64,000 nt of DNA from AP-15 sp963735445 (GCA_963735445.1 CAVTLC010000008.1:1-64000), one strand, 5' to 3'; shown: positions 1-8,648, counted from the stretch's first letter. Translations and numbers: made by a program. Notes: generated by a model from the sequence alone, not told the origin.

Positions 1-202
1 GGTTTGCGCTTGGCGAGGATTTGTAGCGCCACCAGGTCAACAGCTCGTCCAGATTATCGCGCAGGCAGGAGACTGCCTTAGGATAGTCGGTTACCAGGGT
101 CGGCAAACGGCGCGGCTCCAAGCGTACCCCAGGCAAGGTTTTGGCATTCATAACAGCCTGCAGATCAGCCTTAGTGGTGCGAACCGAACAAATGATTCCC
201 AT
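1..202 (-). pseudogene. IS256-type transposase remnant, C-terminal part, runs off the left edge
   Basis: Reading the minus strand from an ATG at 202, the frame is open to the window edge. It contains a block of the form YPKAVSCLRDNLDELLTWWRYK. From memory this resembles the stretch of IS256/Mutator-family transposases just before their conserved RTTN-IER segment. The catalytic DDE portion would have to lie at 203-700 on the same strand, but no matching frame is present there. The copy is therefore 5'-truncated, and its left junction sits beside a REP-like palindrome pair. The call rests on a short motif, so an unrelated short ORF is possible. Confidence 0.4.
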
Positions 203-213
203 CCTATTTCGCC

Positions 214-310
214 GCCCCCGCGAAAGCGGGGTCGAGGTCTGCCCTGGCCTGAACGGGGGCCGCCATGTGAGCGCCTATCCTGGGTTCCCGCTTTCGCGGG
301 AATGACGGAA
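214..310. repeat. REP-like inverted palindrome pair
   Basis: Two copies of the hairpin CCCGC-(4 nt)-GCGGG occur in opposite orientation, at about 217-230 and 287-300. The second is flanked by TTCCCGCTTTCGCGGGAA followed by TGACGG. This is the usual look of dispersed intergenic REP/MITE-type repeats in alphaproteobacteria. It adjoins the transposase remnant. Confidence 0.6.
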
Positions 311-699
311 AGAGTGGGTACTAACTGTTAAAATCGTACCACTAAGCGGCGGGCTGGTCGGCACGGCGACCACCCAGGATATTGCGCATCAATCGGCGGG
401 GATTGACTAGACTGCCCGGTTTGCCAATTCTATCCGCGCAGCGCGGCTCTTTTCTAGAACTCATCGAGGCGCAAGAGCTTCCCGATTTCCGACCCTGCCA
501 ACGTATGACTTGATAATTGCGGAAGGCGGTTGACGGAGAAGGTTGCTAACGTGCGCTAACGGCGACGGTTCACTCGAAATAGCACCTTATCGGCGCTCTT
601 TGCCGGCAAAGTCGGAGACAGGGACGCCGCGGTGAAGCGCCTTGACGCGCCTCGTTCCTCGGCTACGCTGGGGCGAAACTCATTCGGGTCGCAGGCGCA
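311..699. other. Non-coding stretch upstream of the first cyclase gene
   Basis: I see no convincing gene in these bases. The segment presumably holds the promoter of the gene at 700, but no clear -35/-10 pair or operator stands out. Confidence 0.4.
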
Positions 700-2238
700 G
701 TGGACGATAACACGCGAGTAACTCACCGATTTGCGGTTATCCTATGCGCCGATGTCGTCGGCTATTCCCGATTAATGGGGGCGGACGAAGAAGGTACGCT
801 GGCAGCGCTCAACCGGATCCGCCGAGATCTGGTAGATGTCCGCATCGACCAACACGGCGGCCGTATCGTACGCACGATGGGCGATGGGCTTCTCGTAGAG
901 TTTGGCAGCGTCATCAATGCCGTCCAATGCGCTATCGAAATCCAGCGCGAAATACCGAAACAGACTAGCACGATGCCCGCGGATCGGCGGATACAGTTTC
1001 GCGTCGGGATCAATCTGGGCGACGTCGTCTCCGATGGCGACACCATCTATGGCGATGGCGTGACGGTTGCCTCACGTCTGGAGAGCCTGGCCATCCCCGG
1101 CGGCATCAATGTCAGCCGCGCCGTACGTGATCAGGTGCGTGACCGGGTGCCAGTCACTTTCGAAGACGCGGGCGAACATGAAATCGTGAACATCGCCCGA
1201 CCGGTGCGCGTTTTCCGAATCGTGCTGGAGGAACAGCAAACCGCTGAGGCTACCCGTAAAGCCCCTCCCCGCCCGGAAAAGCCCAGCCTAGTGGTCCTGC
1301 CCCTCCAACATCTGGGCAGCGACGCCGAGGTCGACTTTTTTCTGGATAGCGTGGGCGAGGATTTGATCACCGAGTTGGCTAGAGCCCGGTGGTTTTCGGT
1401 GGTGGCCCGCAATACCAGTTTTACTTACAAGGGGAAAAACGCCGATTCCAAGCAAGTAGCCCGCGAGCTTGGGGTCCGGTACGTTATTGAGGGCAGCCTC
1501 CGTAAGTCCGGCAACCGTGTCCGCATCAGCTGCCAACTGATCGACGCGGCAAGCGGCCAAAATCTGTGGTCAGACCGTTTTGACGGCACCCTTGAAGATT
1601 CATTCGAGCTGCAGGACAAAATCGTCGAAAGCGTTATCGGCTCGGTCGAACCGGTTTTACGCCTCGCCGAGATCGAGCGGGCGCGGCGCAGACCCGAGGC
1701 GGAACGTGATGTGTATGAACTATCCCGTTGCGCCTTACCCTTAGCCTTTGTTGAGACGGCTGAGGATAATGCGGAGGCCCTCCGCTTACTGTCAAAAGCG
1801 TTGGCGATGGATAACGGCTACCCGACCGCCAACGCCCTCGCCGCATGGTGTCACCAGCAACGCCATCTGATGGACTGGCCGGCGGCGAGCGAAAATGATC
1901 GGCAGGAGGCTCAACATTTGGCCCGCGCGGCGATTGCCGGCGGCGCTGATGTCCCCCTGGCGCTGGCGATCGGCGGAGCCGTGCATGGCGGCCTATCGCG
2001 CGACCACGATACGGCATTGGCAGCGGTCGACCGTGCGACGACGATGAATCCTACTGCCACTATTATACTTGGCTTCGATGCGCTGACACGCTGCTTCTGT
2101 GGGCTCTACGAGCAAGCTATCGAAAGCGCCGACAAGGCATTAGCACTAAGCCCGTTCGAGCCCCTTCGCTATCATGCCGCATTAGCCTCGGCCTTGGCCC
2201 ATTTGCTGACCGACCAAGCCGAGAAGGCGGTGGTTTAG
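700..2238 (+). CDS. Class III nucleotide cyclase with TolB-like and TPR modules, cut short by an in-frame TAG
   Basis: The protein starts at a GTG. A class III cyclase domain spans about residues 10-175. Both metal-binding aspartates are present: Asp18 in CADVVGYSRL and Asp62 in TMGDGLLVEF. A TolB/FlgO-like module follows (about 193-320, with VVLPLQHLGS, FTYKGK and EGSLRKSGNRVRI), then TPR-type helices. The expected role is making cAMP or a related nucleotide under control of the TPR region. The frame ends at TAG 2236-2238 inside a TPR. The same frame stays open and family-like for 75 more codons to TGA 2464-2466, so a Trp TGG may have become TAG. Whether the 512-residue product works is uncertain. 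A related damaged gene follows. Confidence 0.8.
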   Translation: MDDNTRVTHRFAVILCADVVGYSRLMGADEEGTLAALNRIRRDLVDVRIDQHGGRIVRTMGDGLLVEFGSVINAVQCAIEIQREIPKQTSTMPADRRIQFRVGINLGDVVSDGDTIYGDGVTVASRLESLAIPGGINVSRAVRDQVRDRVPVTFEDAGEHEIVNIARPVRVFRIVLEEQQTAEATRKAPPRPEKPSLVVLPLQHLGSDAEVDFFLDSVGEDLITELARARWFSVVARNTSFTYKGKNADSKQVARELGVRYVIEGSLRKSGNRVRISCQLIDAASGQNLWSDRFDGTLEDSFELQDKIVESVIGSVEPVLRLAEIERARRRPEAERDVYELSRCALPLAFVETAEDNAEALRLLSKALAMDNGYPTANALAAWCHQQRHLMDWPAASENDRQEAQHLARAAIAGGADVPLALAIGGAVHGGLSRDHDTALAAVDRATTMNPTATIILGFDALTRCFCGLYEQAIESADKALALSPFEPLRYHAALASALAHLLTDQAEKAVV

Positions 2239-2466
2239 GCGCGAAAAGCGATCGAGGGCAATCGCAACTTTGCTTTTTCTTACTGCGTCCTGGCGCTTGC
2301 CTTTGCCCGCCTCGGGCGCGCCGATGAGGCTGAACAGGCCGTCAGCCAGCTGAGGCGCGCCGCGCCGGGCTTTCATCTATCGGCGCTGCGACGGATCCGC
2401 TTCGCCAATGCGGAGCGTCTTCTGCCCGATCTCGAATTGCTGCGCGGGGTACACGTGCCGGATTGA
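2239..2466 (+). pseudogene. Detached TPR tail of the preceding cyclase gene
   Basis: This stretch directly continues the upstream frame after the amber codon. It encodes TPR-like sequence (ARKAIEGNRNFAFSYCVLAL and AFARLGRADEAEQAV) and closes with TGA. It has no start or ribosome binding site of its own, so it would be translated only by readthrough. Restoring the stop to a sense codon gives a 588-residue protein, a normal length for this cyclase-TPR family. Confidence 0.65.
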
Positions 2467-2553
2467 CCCCGATAAAATTGCGGCGTTTTTCGCCCCTTAA
2501 GCCAAATTTCTCGATGCCGGTCGCTTATTCGCTTTTGGCGACAGCGGTTGATA

Positions 2554-2569
2554 TGTGAAACTGTTCACA
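2554..2569. promoter_or_regulatory. Perfect CRP-type operator (TGTGA-N6-TCACA)
   Basis: The sequence TGTGAAACTGTTCACA is a perfect inverted repeat and matches the enterobacterial CRP consensus exactly. It lies 61 bases upstream of the preferred GTG start (2630) of the next cyclase-like gene. Alphaproteobacterial CRP/FNR relatives use similar palindromes, so a cyclic-nucleotide-responsive regulator is a plausible binder. Which protein binds is inference. Confidence 0.5.
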
Positions 2570-2629
2570 TACAGGGTGCTGGCTGCGGAGTATCTTTGCC
2601 GCAATTTGGACGATAAAGAGGACGGCGAC

Positions 2630-4415
2630 GTGTCCGGGGATCACAAAGATCGCGTCCGGCGCCGGCTAGCGGCGATCTTGGTCGCTGGCTACAGCCGGCT
2701 GTTCCCCGGCGACGAAGCCGACCGCTTCGCCGACCTGACCTCATTTCTGACCGAGATTATCGAGCCGCTCGCACCCGAATTCGGCGGCAATATCTTCAAA
2801 CGCGCCAGCGAATTGGTGCTGATCGAGTTCGACAGTGTGGTCGAGGCGGCGCGTTGTGCCGCGGCAATGCGCGATGCTGCTTCACATATGAACCAGCGTT
2901 TACCAAACGAGCGGCGCGTTGCGATGCGCATCGGGATCAACCTGGGCGACGTCATCACAGAGGGCGGCGATGTCTTCGGCGACGGCGTCAACATCGCGGC
3001 GCGCATCGAGGCGCTGGCCGAACCAGGCAGCATTTACGTTTCCGGGATCGTCCACGATCAAGTTGTCGACCGGGTCGATTTCGAATTTGAGGATCTCGGC
3101 CCAAAAGAGCTAAAGAACATTCGGCGCCCGGTCCATGTCTACCGGATGGGCGGCGAGCCTGCGCAAGAGCCGGAAGAGTTCGAGGCGGCCGAGCTGCGGG
3201 ACGCCGCACGTTTGCCAAAGTTGGATGATCATCGCGCGATTGCGGTGCTGCCGTTCAACAATTTCAGCGGCGATCCCGAGCAGGAATTTTTCGCCGACGG
3301 TATCACCGAAGACATCATCTCGCTGCTTGCCGGCTGGCGCGCGTTTCCGGTGATCGCCCGCAATTCGACTTTCACCTTCAAAGGCCAGACCGTCGACGTC
3401 AAGAAAGTCGGTCAGGAGTTGGGCGCGCGGTATGTCGTCGAGGGCAGCGTGCGCAAATCCGGCCACCGCGTCCGTGTCACCGCGCAGCTGATTCAAACCG
3501 ATACCGGCCACCACATCATGGCCGAGCGCTATGACCGCGACCTGACCGATCTGTTCGAATTGCAGGACGAGATCGTTCGTACGATCGCCGGCGCGATCCA
3601 GCCCGAACTGCTGAAATTTGAACGCGACCGCATCGCCGAACTGCCACAACATAACGAGGACGCCTACGCGTTTTATCAGCACGGCATGTGGCACCATTAC
3701 CGGCAAAACAAGGCGGACAATGTCAAGGCGCAAGATTATTTCCGTCGTGCCCTGGCGATCGAGCCGGAGTATCCGCAGGCGACCGCGGCGCTGTCGATCG
3801 CGCTGACTAGCGCCGCGATGCTCGGCTGGACCGAAAACCGCGATGCCGTCTTCGAAGTAGCTTACGATCTCGCCCAGCAGGCGGTCACCTTGGACCAGCG
3901 CTATCCCAACGCCCACTTCGCTCTCGGTCTGGTGTGTATGTGGACGCGCCGTTCCGATCGCGCGATCGCAGCATTCGAGGAGGCGATTAAGTTCAACCCG
4001 AGCTTTGCCGCTGCCCACGTGCTGCTCGGGCAGATGTACCTCTATGCCGGTCAGCCGGAGGAGGCGATCGAGCGAGCGCAAAAAGGGGATCCGCCTCAGC
4101 CCCAGCGATCCGCGCCTGTTCATATGGCTGCCCGCGCTGGCCGGGGCCCATTACCAGCTGCGGCATTATCAGGAGGCGTCGAGACCGGGCGCCGCTCCTG
4201 GACGCTCAATCGCAATTGACCGCACGGCCTGACGCTATGTCGTTGCCGGGCTGGCCCAGCTCGAGAAAATTGCCGAGGCACAGGCAGCTCTTGCCGAGCT
4301 CAAACTGATGGACGCGAGTTTGCAAGTCTCAACAGATGTCTTGCGCCGCGTATATAACGACCCAGCCGCGATCGATCACATTCTCGACGGGCTGCGCAAG
4401 GCCGGCTTTGAATAG
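2630..4415 (+). pseudogene. Cyclase/TolB/TPR gene with degenerate cyclase domain and broken 3' end
   Basis: I prefer the GTG at 2630, preceded by GAGGA, over the GTG at 2555 inside the CRP-like site. The cyclase-like domain has lost both catalytic metal sites: the usual ADVVGYSRL is shortened to VAGYSRL, and the MGDG motif reads ASEL. The TolB-like module (from VLPFNNFSGDPEQEFFADG) and first TPRs look normal. A +1 shift occurs near AAAAAGGGG at about 4080. Family sequence (IRLSPSDPRLFIWLPALAGA) then continues in another frame. A -1 shift near 4175, a TGA at 4217-4219 and another +1 near 4230 follow. The tail ending DHILDGLRKAGFE stops at TAG 4413-4415. This many lesions argue for a true pseudogene. 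Confidence 0.75.
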
Positions 4416-4490
4416 CAAGCCGCGGCAGGTGCGGGAGGTTGAATTTCCGTAATTCTCAACGATCCTCCTGAAATCGCACAGTTTTCATAT

Positions 4491-4509
4491 TTGTAGGAAT
4501 TTCTTACAA
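4491..4509. promoter_or_regulatory. Imperfect palindrome upstream of the PEP-CTERM gene
   Basis: TTGTAGGAATTTCTTACAA is a 19-bp near-palindrome with arms TTGTAgGAA and TTCtTACAA. It lies about 120 bp upstream of the sigma-54 promoter, a usual distance for an enhancer-binding activator site. This assignment is positional only. Confidence 0.3.
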
Positions 4510-4627
4510 TAAAAGAACCCGGAATGTGGATCTGCGACTTATGAATACCGAGCGGGTGTCGGAAACGTTTACAACCGGGTACAACGAACGGGTGAGGTTA
4601 TGACCAAAGTGCCTGATATGTAACGTC

Positions 4628-4642
4628 TGGCACGGCTCTTGC
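4628..4642 (+). promoter_or_regulatory. Sigma-54 (-24/-12) promoter
   Basis: TGGCACGGCTCTTGC matches the RpoN consensus TGGCACG-N4-TTGC with correct GG to GC spacing. The predicted transcription start is about 24 bases before the ATG at 4678. PEP-CTERM/exosortase regulons are known to include sigma-54 promoters driven by the PrsK/PrsR two-component pair. Confidence 0.7.
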
Positions 4643-4659
4643 CCTCGGCTCTAAGAGTG
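4640..4659 (+). repeat. 20-nt direct repeat, copy 1 (second copy at 8629-8648)
   Basis: TGCCCTCGGCTCTAAGAGTG here and the same sequence with one change (G for A) at 8629-8648 are 19/20 identical. The repeat holds a small palindrome, CTCT-N-AGAG. Copy 1 overlaps the -12 box and initial transcribed region of the sigma-54 promoter. Copy 2 spans the stop codon of an exported-protein gene. Confidence 0.6.
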
Positions 4660-4677
4660 AGATCGACGAGGCGCGCT

Positions 4678-5298
4678 ATGGGTAAGTCAACAAAGTTAAT
4701 GCCAGCTGTGATACTGGGGATCGCGGGGTTAATTGCCGCGGCCAATTCGGCACGCGCCATGCCGATCACTTATACCGAAGAGGCAACCGCCTCGGGTAGT
4801 CTTAACGGCGTTGTGTTCACCGACGACACCGTAGTGCTGACTATGAGCAACGTCGATACGAACAATGTCACTGGCGGACCCTTGTTTGTAATATCCGGAA
4901 CGGCAACATTGAGCGTAAACGGAGGTAGCCCCGTAACATTCACTGATCCGATACAAATCTTTTCCAACGAGTCCGTCTCGGTTGCCGGCTTCCGGGATGC
5001 GGGGTTCACGACTCCGATCGATATCCTTGATACCTCCAATGCCGCGTTCGCAACCTACGATCTGAAAAGCTTCATCGGGCCGATTTCCGGCGCCCCGATA
5101 ATTTCTGCTATCTCGTTCCCGACAACTGGCGGCGCCTTCATCCTAACCAACGTCGGACCCGTCGGCGGCCCCACCTCGACCTTTACTGCATTGCCGGCAA
5201 TCCCGGAACCCTCGACTCTCGCGTTGTTCGGTGCGGCACTTGCCGGGCTAGGTGTGATCCGCTGTCGCAAAAATGTCCTGACGAATGGCCGCGGCTGA
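4678..5298 (+). CDS. PEP-CTERM sorting domain protein
   Basis: This is an exported protein of about 206 residues. It has an N-terminal signal peptide (hydrophobic stretch PAVILGIAGLIAAANSARA) and a Thr/Ser/Gly-rich low-charge body. The C-terminal PEP-CTERM signal reads IPEPSTLALFGAALAGLGVI followed by RCRK. Proteins of this type are cut and anchored or released by an exosortase, usually during exopolysaccharide or floc formation. No exosortase lies in the window. The start at 4678 is chosen because GAGG lies six bases upstream and the signal peptide follows directly. The tail after the transmembrane stretch (RCRKNVLTNGRG) is slightly long for the family. Its specific function is unknown. Confidence 0.85.
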   Translation: MGKSTKLMPAVILGIAGLIAAANSARAMPITYTEEATASGSLNGVVFTDDTVVLTMSNVDTNNVTGGPLFVISGTATLSVNGGSPVTFTDPIQIFSNESVSVAGFRDAGFTTPIDILDTSNAAFATYDLKSFIGPISGAPIISAISFPTTGGAFILTNVGPVGGPTSTFTALPAIPEPSTLALFGAALAGLGVIRCRKNVLTNGRG

Positions 5299-5406
5299 GG
5301 GCTGCGGTTAGCGCAAGCGACTCCGGCTCCGCCTTCGCCCGAGTAAAGGCCTCAAAAAATCGAGGTTCAAAAAGAACCCCGATTGGGGACTGTCTAACCG
5401 GTCCGG

Positions 5407-7194
5407 CTATGGTGGGCACTGGACCGGGACGCCGCCCGAATAACATACTGGCGCCTGCGCTTCCGTGGCTGGATTGGCGTCCTCAAGCCCCATCACTGTC
5501 GGGTCCGGACAGATGCCGGTAACGGGGTCTAGCGCGCAAGGCGGGTTAGACGCTGCCGCAGCCGCGAACTCGGTCTGATTAACGATCTGCGGCGAAGCTG
5601 GAGCTGTGAGGTCCGGGCTTTGTGAGCTTGCCATCAGCGTTGACGGAACGACCCCGCCGGGACAGGCAAGCGCGCCGGTCGTCATATACCCGTCGTTGAA
5701 AATAAAAGTTATGTCGGCGCCGCATAGTTGCGCATTGGTCACCCTACTCGTAAACCCTTTTGAAAACTTTACGTAATCGTTCGATCTAGCCCCCGTCTGA
5801 TTGAATTCGACGATTAGGCATTGAGCCGTTGAAGCTGCGCATTGGGCATATAGCGTTCCTAAATTGTAGGCTCCGTTCGTCGTGTTATCTTGGTCGGGAT
5901 GCGGCCAGTCCGCGTCCATCACAAGGTTTGCGCGAGATTGCGAGCTGATGTGGAATTGGCTGTTGAATTGCAGCCCGGAGGGCAGCATCAGGACCCAGGC
6001 GAGCAAGGTTTCGTTCGGCCTCCCGGAGTTCAACACGGGGCCGGCCACGTTGACGGTTATCGAGCTGCCACTAGCGCTCAACGTCGTCGTCGAGTTCGCA
6101 ATCGGCTGGAGGAGCCCGGTAGGGTCGAACACCGCTCCCTGTTGCGATACGGGGAGACCCGCCCACTGCTCGGCCTCGGTGGTCAGCTGATCGACGTTTC
6201 CGTTTGCCAATGACGGCGTGCCCGACGCACACGCGGTTTGCCCCGGCAGCGGCGGATTTGAAACAGCCACGCAATTGACCGTCGGTTCGGTGCGGAGATT
6301 CCCGGCTGTCATCAGATTCGCCATGCAGGCCGAATACCCCGCGTCACACTCCCCGACGGTGGTGGTAGGGGGAGTCGACTGGAGGGCGCCGCCACTCGGA
6401 TTGGTTATCGAATTATACAGGTTGTAGGGCCCAGCCCCGAAGGTCGTGTGGTCCCAGCCGAGATTATGGCCTATTGCGTGCGCGAGCACGGAAACAAAGG
6501 GTGTCAGAGGAGAAGGCGGGAAAAAAGTATTCGATCCAATGGAGATCCCATTGTTATCGACCCAGCTGAAGTCGTAGAGTTGGCTCCCGGTTTGACCGGC
6601 CGGCGGGTTGAGTGTGTTAACAAAGAACATGTTGATCACACTCGGCGTCGCGGCTAGCGGGGATGCTATCTTGCACGCCGGGTTTGGAGTTTTGGAAATG
6701 CAGGGCTGCTGCGAGAGCTTAAGGAAATCGCAGCTCTGAAGCCCGGTCGCGGGGACACCCGGGAGACCACAAGCCGAATTGCTGGTTACGACGTTCAACG
6801 TCTGGTAAGTCTGTCCGGTCGACGTATTGATAACCGGCGAGACGTACTTCACGATCGGGTTCCATGACACGTCAATGCCGAGCTGATTCAACAGAGCGCG
6901 AGTGATGTCGATGTAGACGGCCGTATGCGTGGTGGGATTGGTGTAGCTGTAAACGAAACCGATCGGGTTTGTGGTGCTGTTCTGGGTCGTCGGGTTACCC
7001 GTTAAGCTCGTCGTGTTGAACGGGGCGCAAGTCGTCACCGGACCTTTGGTCGCACACACATCGATCGGCTGGACCGCGACGTATTTCGTAACCTGGGCAA
7101 CCGCGGCGTCCGACGCGAGGCAAGCAGCAACGGACGATGCCGACAACCAGAAAAACCCGACTATCCGGTTCGTACGGGGTCGGAAACCGCCCAT
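5407..7194 (-). CDS. Exported metzincin-like protein lacking the catalytic glutamate
   Basis: This 595-residue protein has a signal peptide ending near AVAQ (residue 34) and ATG preceded by GGGAGA at good spacing. Residues 239-249 read HAIGHNLGWDH. This is the zinc-binding HExxHxxGxxH pattern of metzincins except that the catalytic Glu is Ala (codon GCA at 6477-6475). Downstream NLMTAGNLRT looks like the Met-turn region. The three zinc His, the Gly and the Met-turn are therefore kept while the general base is lost. The protein is either an inactive binder or carries a single-base error. Several Cys suggest disulfides outside the cytoplasm. It is convergent with the PEP-CTERM gene and divergent from the next exported protein. 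Confidence 0.7.
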   Translation of the reverse strand: MGGFRPRTNRIVGFFWLSASSVAACLASDAAVAQVTKYVAVQPIDVCATKGPVTTCAPFNTTSLTGNPTTQNSTTNPIGFVYSYTNPTTHTAVYIDITRALLNQLGIDVSWNPIVKYVSPVINTSTGQTYQTLNVVTSNSACGLPGVPATGLQSCDFLKLSQQPCISKTPNPACKIASPLAATPSVINMFFVNTLNPPAGQTGSQLYDFSWVDNNGISIGSNTFFPPSPLTPFVSVLAHAIGHNLGWDHTTFGAGPYNLYNSITNPSGGALQSTPPTTTVGECDAGYSACMANLMTAGNLRTEPTVNCVAVSNPPLPGQTACASGTPSLANGNVDQLTTEAEQWAGLPVSQQGAVFDPTGLLQPIANSTTTLSASGSSITVNVAGPVLNSGRPNETLLAWVLMLPSGLQFNSQFHISSQSRANLVMDADWPHPDQDNTTNGAYNLGTLYAQCAASTAQCLIVEFNQTGARSNDYVKFSKGFTSRVTNAQLCGADITFIFNDGYMTTGALACPGGVVPSTLMASSQSPDLTAPASPQIVNQTEFAAAAASNPPCALDPVTGICPDPTVMGLEDANPATEAQAPVCYSGGVPVQCPP

Positions 7195-7374
7195 CGCAAA
7201 TCTCCCTAATTGATATGATTTCTGTCATTTTTACATCAAGGAAAAGGACACGCCAACAGAAAAGAACCGCAAAAACTTTAACCAAAACCAAGGGTTGCGG
7301 GCAAGCCAAGCACTGTTTTAAACTCGTCCGTAAAGCGGCAAAGTCGCGGCAAATGTGGAATATGGGAGACAATC

Positions 7375-8643
7375 ATGCGCAAACGGTTCACAGGCTTGAA
7401 GTTGCTCTCCCTTGCGGTCGCGGTTCTTTCCGGTTGGATCTGCGGCGCGGAAGCGGCCTGGGCAGGCGACGGCGGCGCGAGTTTGACGACGATTCAGGCG
7501 ATTATCGGTAAGACTGATGGTTCTACGGGGTTCTGCAACATATTGGGAATGGGCACCAAGTTCGGCACAACATGCCCGCAGCTTCCCACAGTTACCCAAG
7601 CGATCCTAGAAGCAGCCGCGCTCGGACTCTCCCCGCCCGAGATGGTCGCCGCCCAAAACAGCATTGCCCCGGGGAGCAACGTCAACGCGGGCAATGCGGC
7701 TGCAGTCCCCCCGCCCACAGGCACTCCATTCCCGCTTGACGCCACCACCTCACCGACATTGTCGGATCTCTTGTCGAGCCTGACGCCGCTCGCCTTCGAA
7801 AATGCGTCAAAGTCTGGGTCGACTGCGCCGGCGACGCAGCTCTTTGACACCAATGCCCAGACGTTTCTCTACGCGGTGGCGGTGTCGAGCTATGGAATTT
7901 CCTTGGCACCGGGGGGGACCGTCCCGGACACGCTCCTTTTGTTCTACGATGACCTTCCACGTATTAGCCCGATTTTCCTGCGGGGCCAAACCGTCGCCAA
8001 ATTCTCGCTCCCATTGACCGTCTTGAACAGCGACGGAACCGAGCGTGCGGTTTCCACCACCCTCAAATTCATTGCCCCGACCACCGACTGCTCGGCGAGC
8101 AAGATCACAGGCGATTTCATGGGGTCGGGGACCCCGCAGACCGTCCCGGTGGCCGACATCACCGGATTGAACTGCGCGATCGTCTTTGGCTCGTCGCCGG
8201 CTTCGAGGCAGAGGCACGCCATCTTCGAAGTGGCGATCCCGCTCGTCGTAACCGGGGCAAATCCTCCACCCCTTAACACTGACCCGGCATATTTCTACAG
8301 CTACCTCAACCCGGGAAAAGCCGGCCCCATCAACACTGGGCTCTTCACCGCCTTCGCCCTCTTTGACGACATCTTCGGCACTCCCGGTCCGGGTGCGCCT
8401 CCGAATTTCTTGGGAGCTACCGGTATCGCCATTGGAGTTGCCCCTACCGCCGGGCCGCTCGGGCCTCCCCCGGCCACGGGCGTCTCCTCAACCTATGCGT
8501 TGTGCGCGAGCCTGCCGTGGATCGGTATCGCACCGACTCTCGTTCCTGCGGTCGGGGCGTATTATGCAATCGCGACCGACGGCGAGGCGCTCCTCTCGGC
8601 GGCGCTTCCTGGCGTGTCTACGAGTGTATGCCCTCGGCTCTGA
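7375..8643 (+). CDS. Exported protein of unknown function
   Basis: The 422-residue product starts at ATG with GGGAG six bases upstream. A signal peptide follows (KLLSLAVAVLSGWICGAEAAWA, cleavage near AWAG). The mature part is rich in Pro, Thr, Ala and Gly and has a few spaced Cys, fitting an extracytoplasmic location. I see no catalytic motif and do not recognise the family. It is transcribed away from the metzincin-like gene and shares a 180-bp intergenic region with it, so the two may be co-regulated. A 20-nt sequence overlapping its stop codon repeats one found at the sigma-54 promoter at 4640. Confidence 0.7.
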   Translation: MRKRFTGLKLLSLAVAVLSGWICGAEAAWAGDGGASLTTIQAIIGKTDGSTGFCNILGMGTKFGTTCPQLPTVTQAILEAAALGLSPPEMVAAQNSIAPGSNVNAGNAAAVPPPTGTPFPLDATTSPTLSDLLSSLTPLAFENASKSGSTAPATQLFDTNAQTFLYAVAVSSYGISLAPGGTVPDTLLLFYDDLPRISPIFLRGQTVAKFSLPLTVLNSDGTERAVSTTLKFIAPTTDCSASKITGDFMGSGTPQTVPVADITGLNCAIVFGSSPASRQRHAIFEVAIPLVVTGANPPPLNTDPAYFYSYLNPGKAGPINTGLFTAFALFDDIFGTPGPGAPPNFLGATGIAIGVAPTAGPLGPPPATGVSSTYALCASLPWIGIAPTLVPAVGAYYAIATDGEALLSAALPGVSTSVCPRL

Positions 8644-8648
8644 GAGTG
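8629..8648 (+). repeat. 20-nt direct repeat, copy 2
   Basis: This matches 4640-4659 at 19 of 20 positions. It overlaps the TGA stop (8641-8643) of the preceding gene. An sRNA target, a protein site or an old duplication scar are all possible, and nothing in the sequence decides among them. Confidence 0.55.

Noticed and set aside
2236..2238. Recoding of TAG as a sense codon
   Set aside because: Other genes in the window end at TAG normally (for example 4413-4415 and 63942-63940), so a general amber recoding is not supported.
3110..4123. 337-codon open frame on the minus strand
   Set aside because: It lies antisense to the well-supported TolB/TPR coding region, its composition is that of a reverse-complement shadow, and no family is recognisable.
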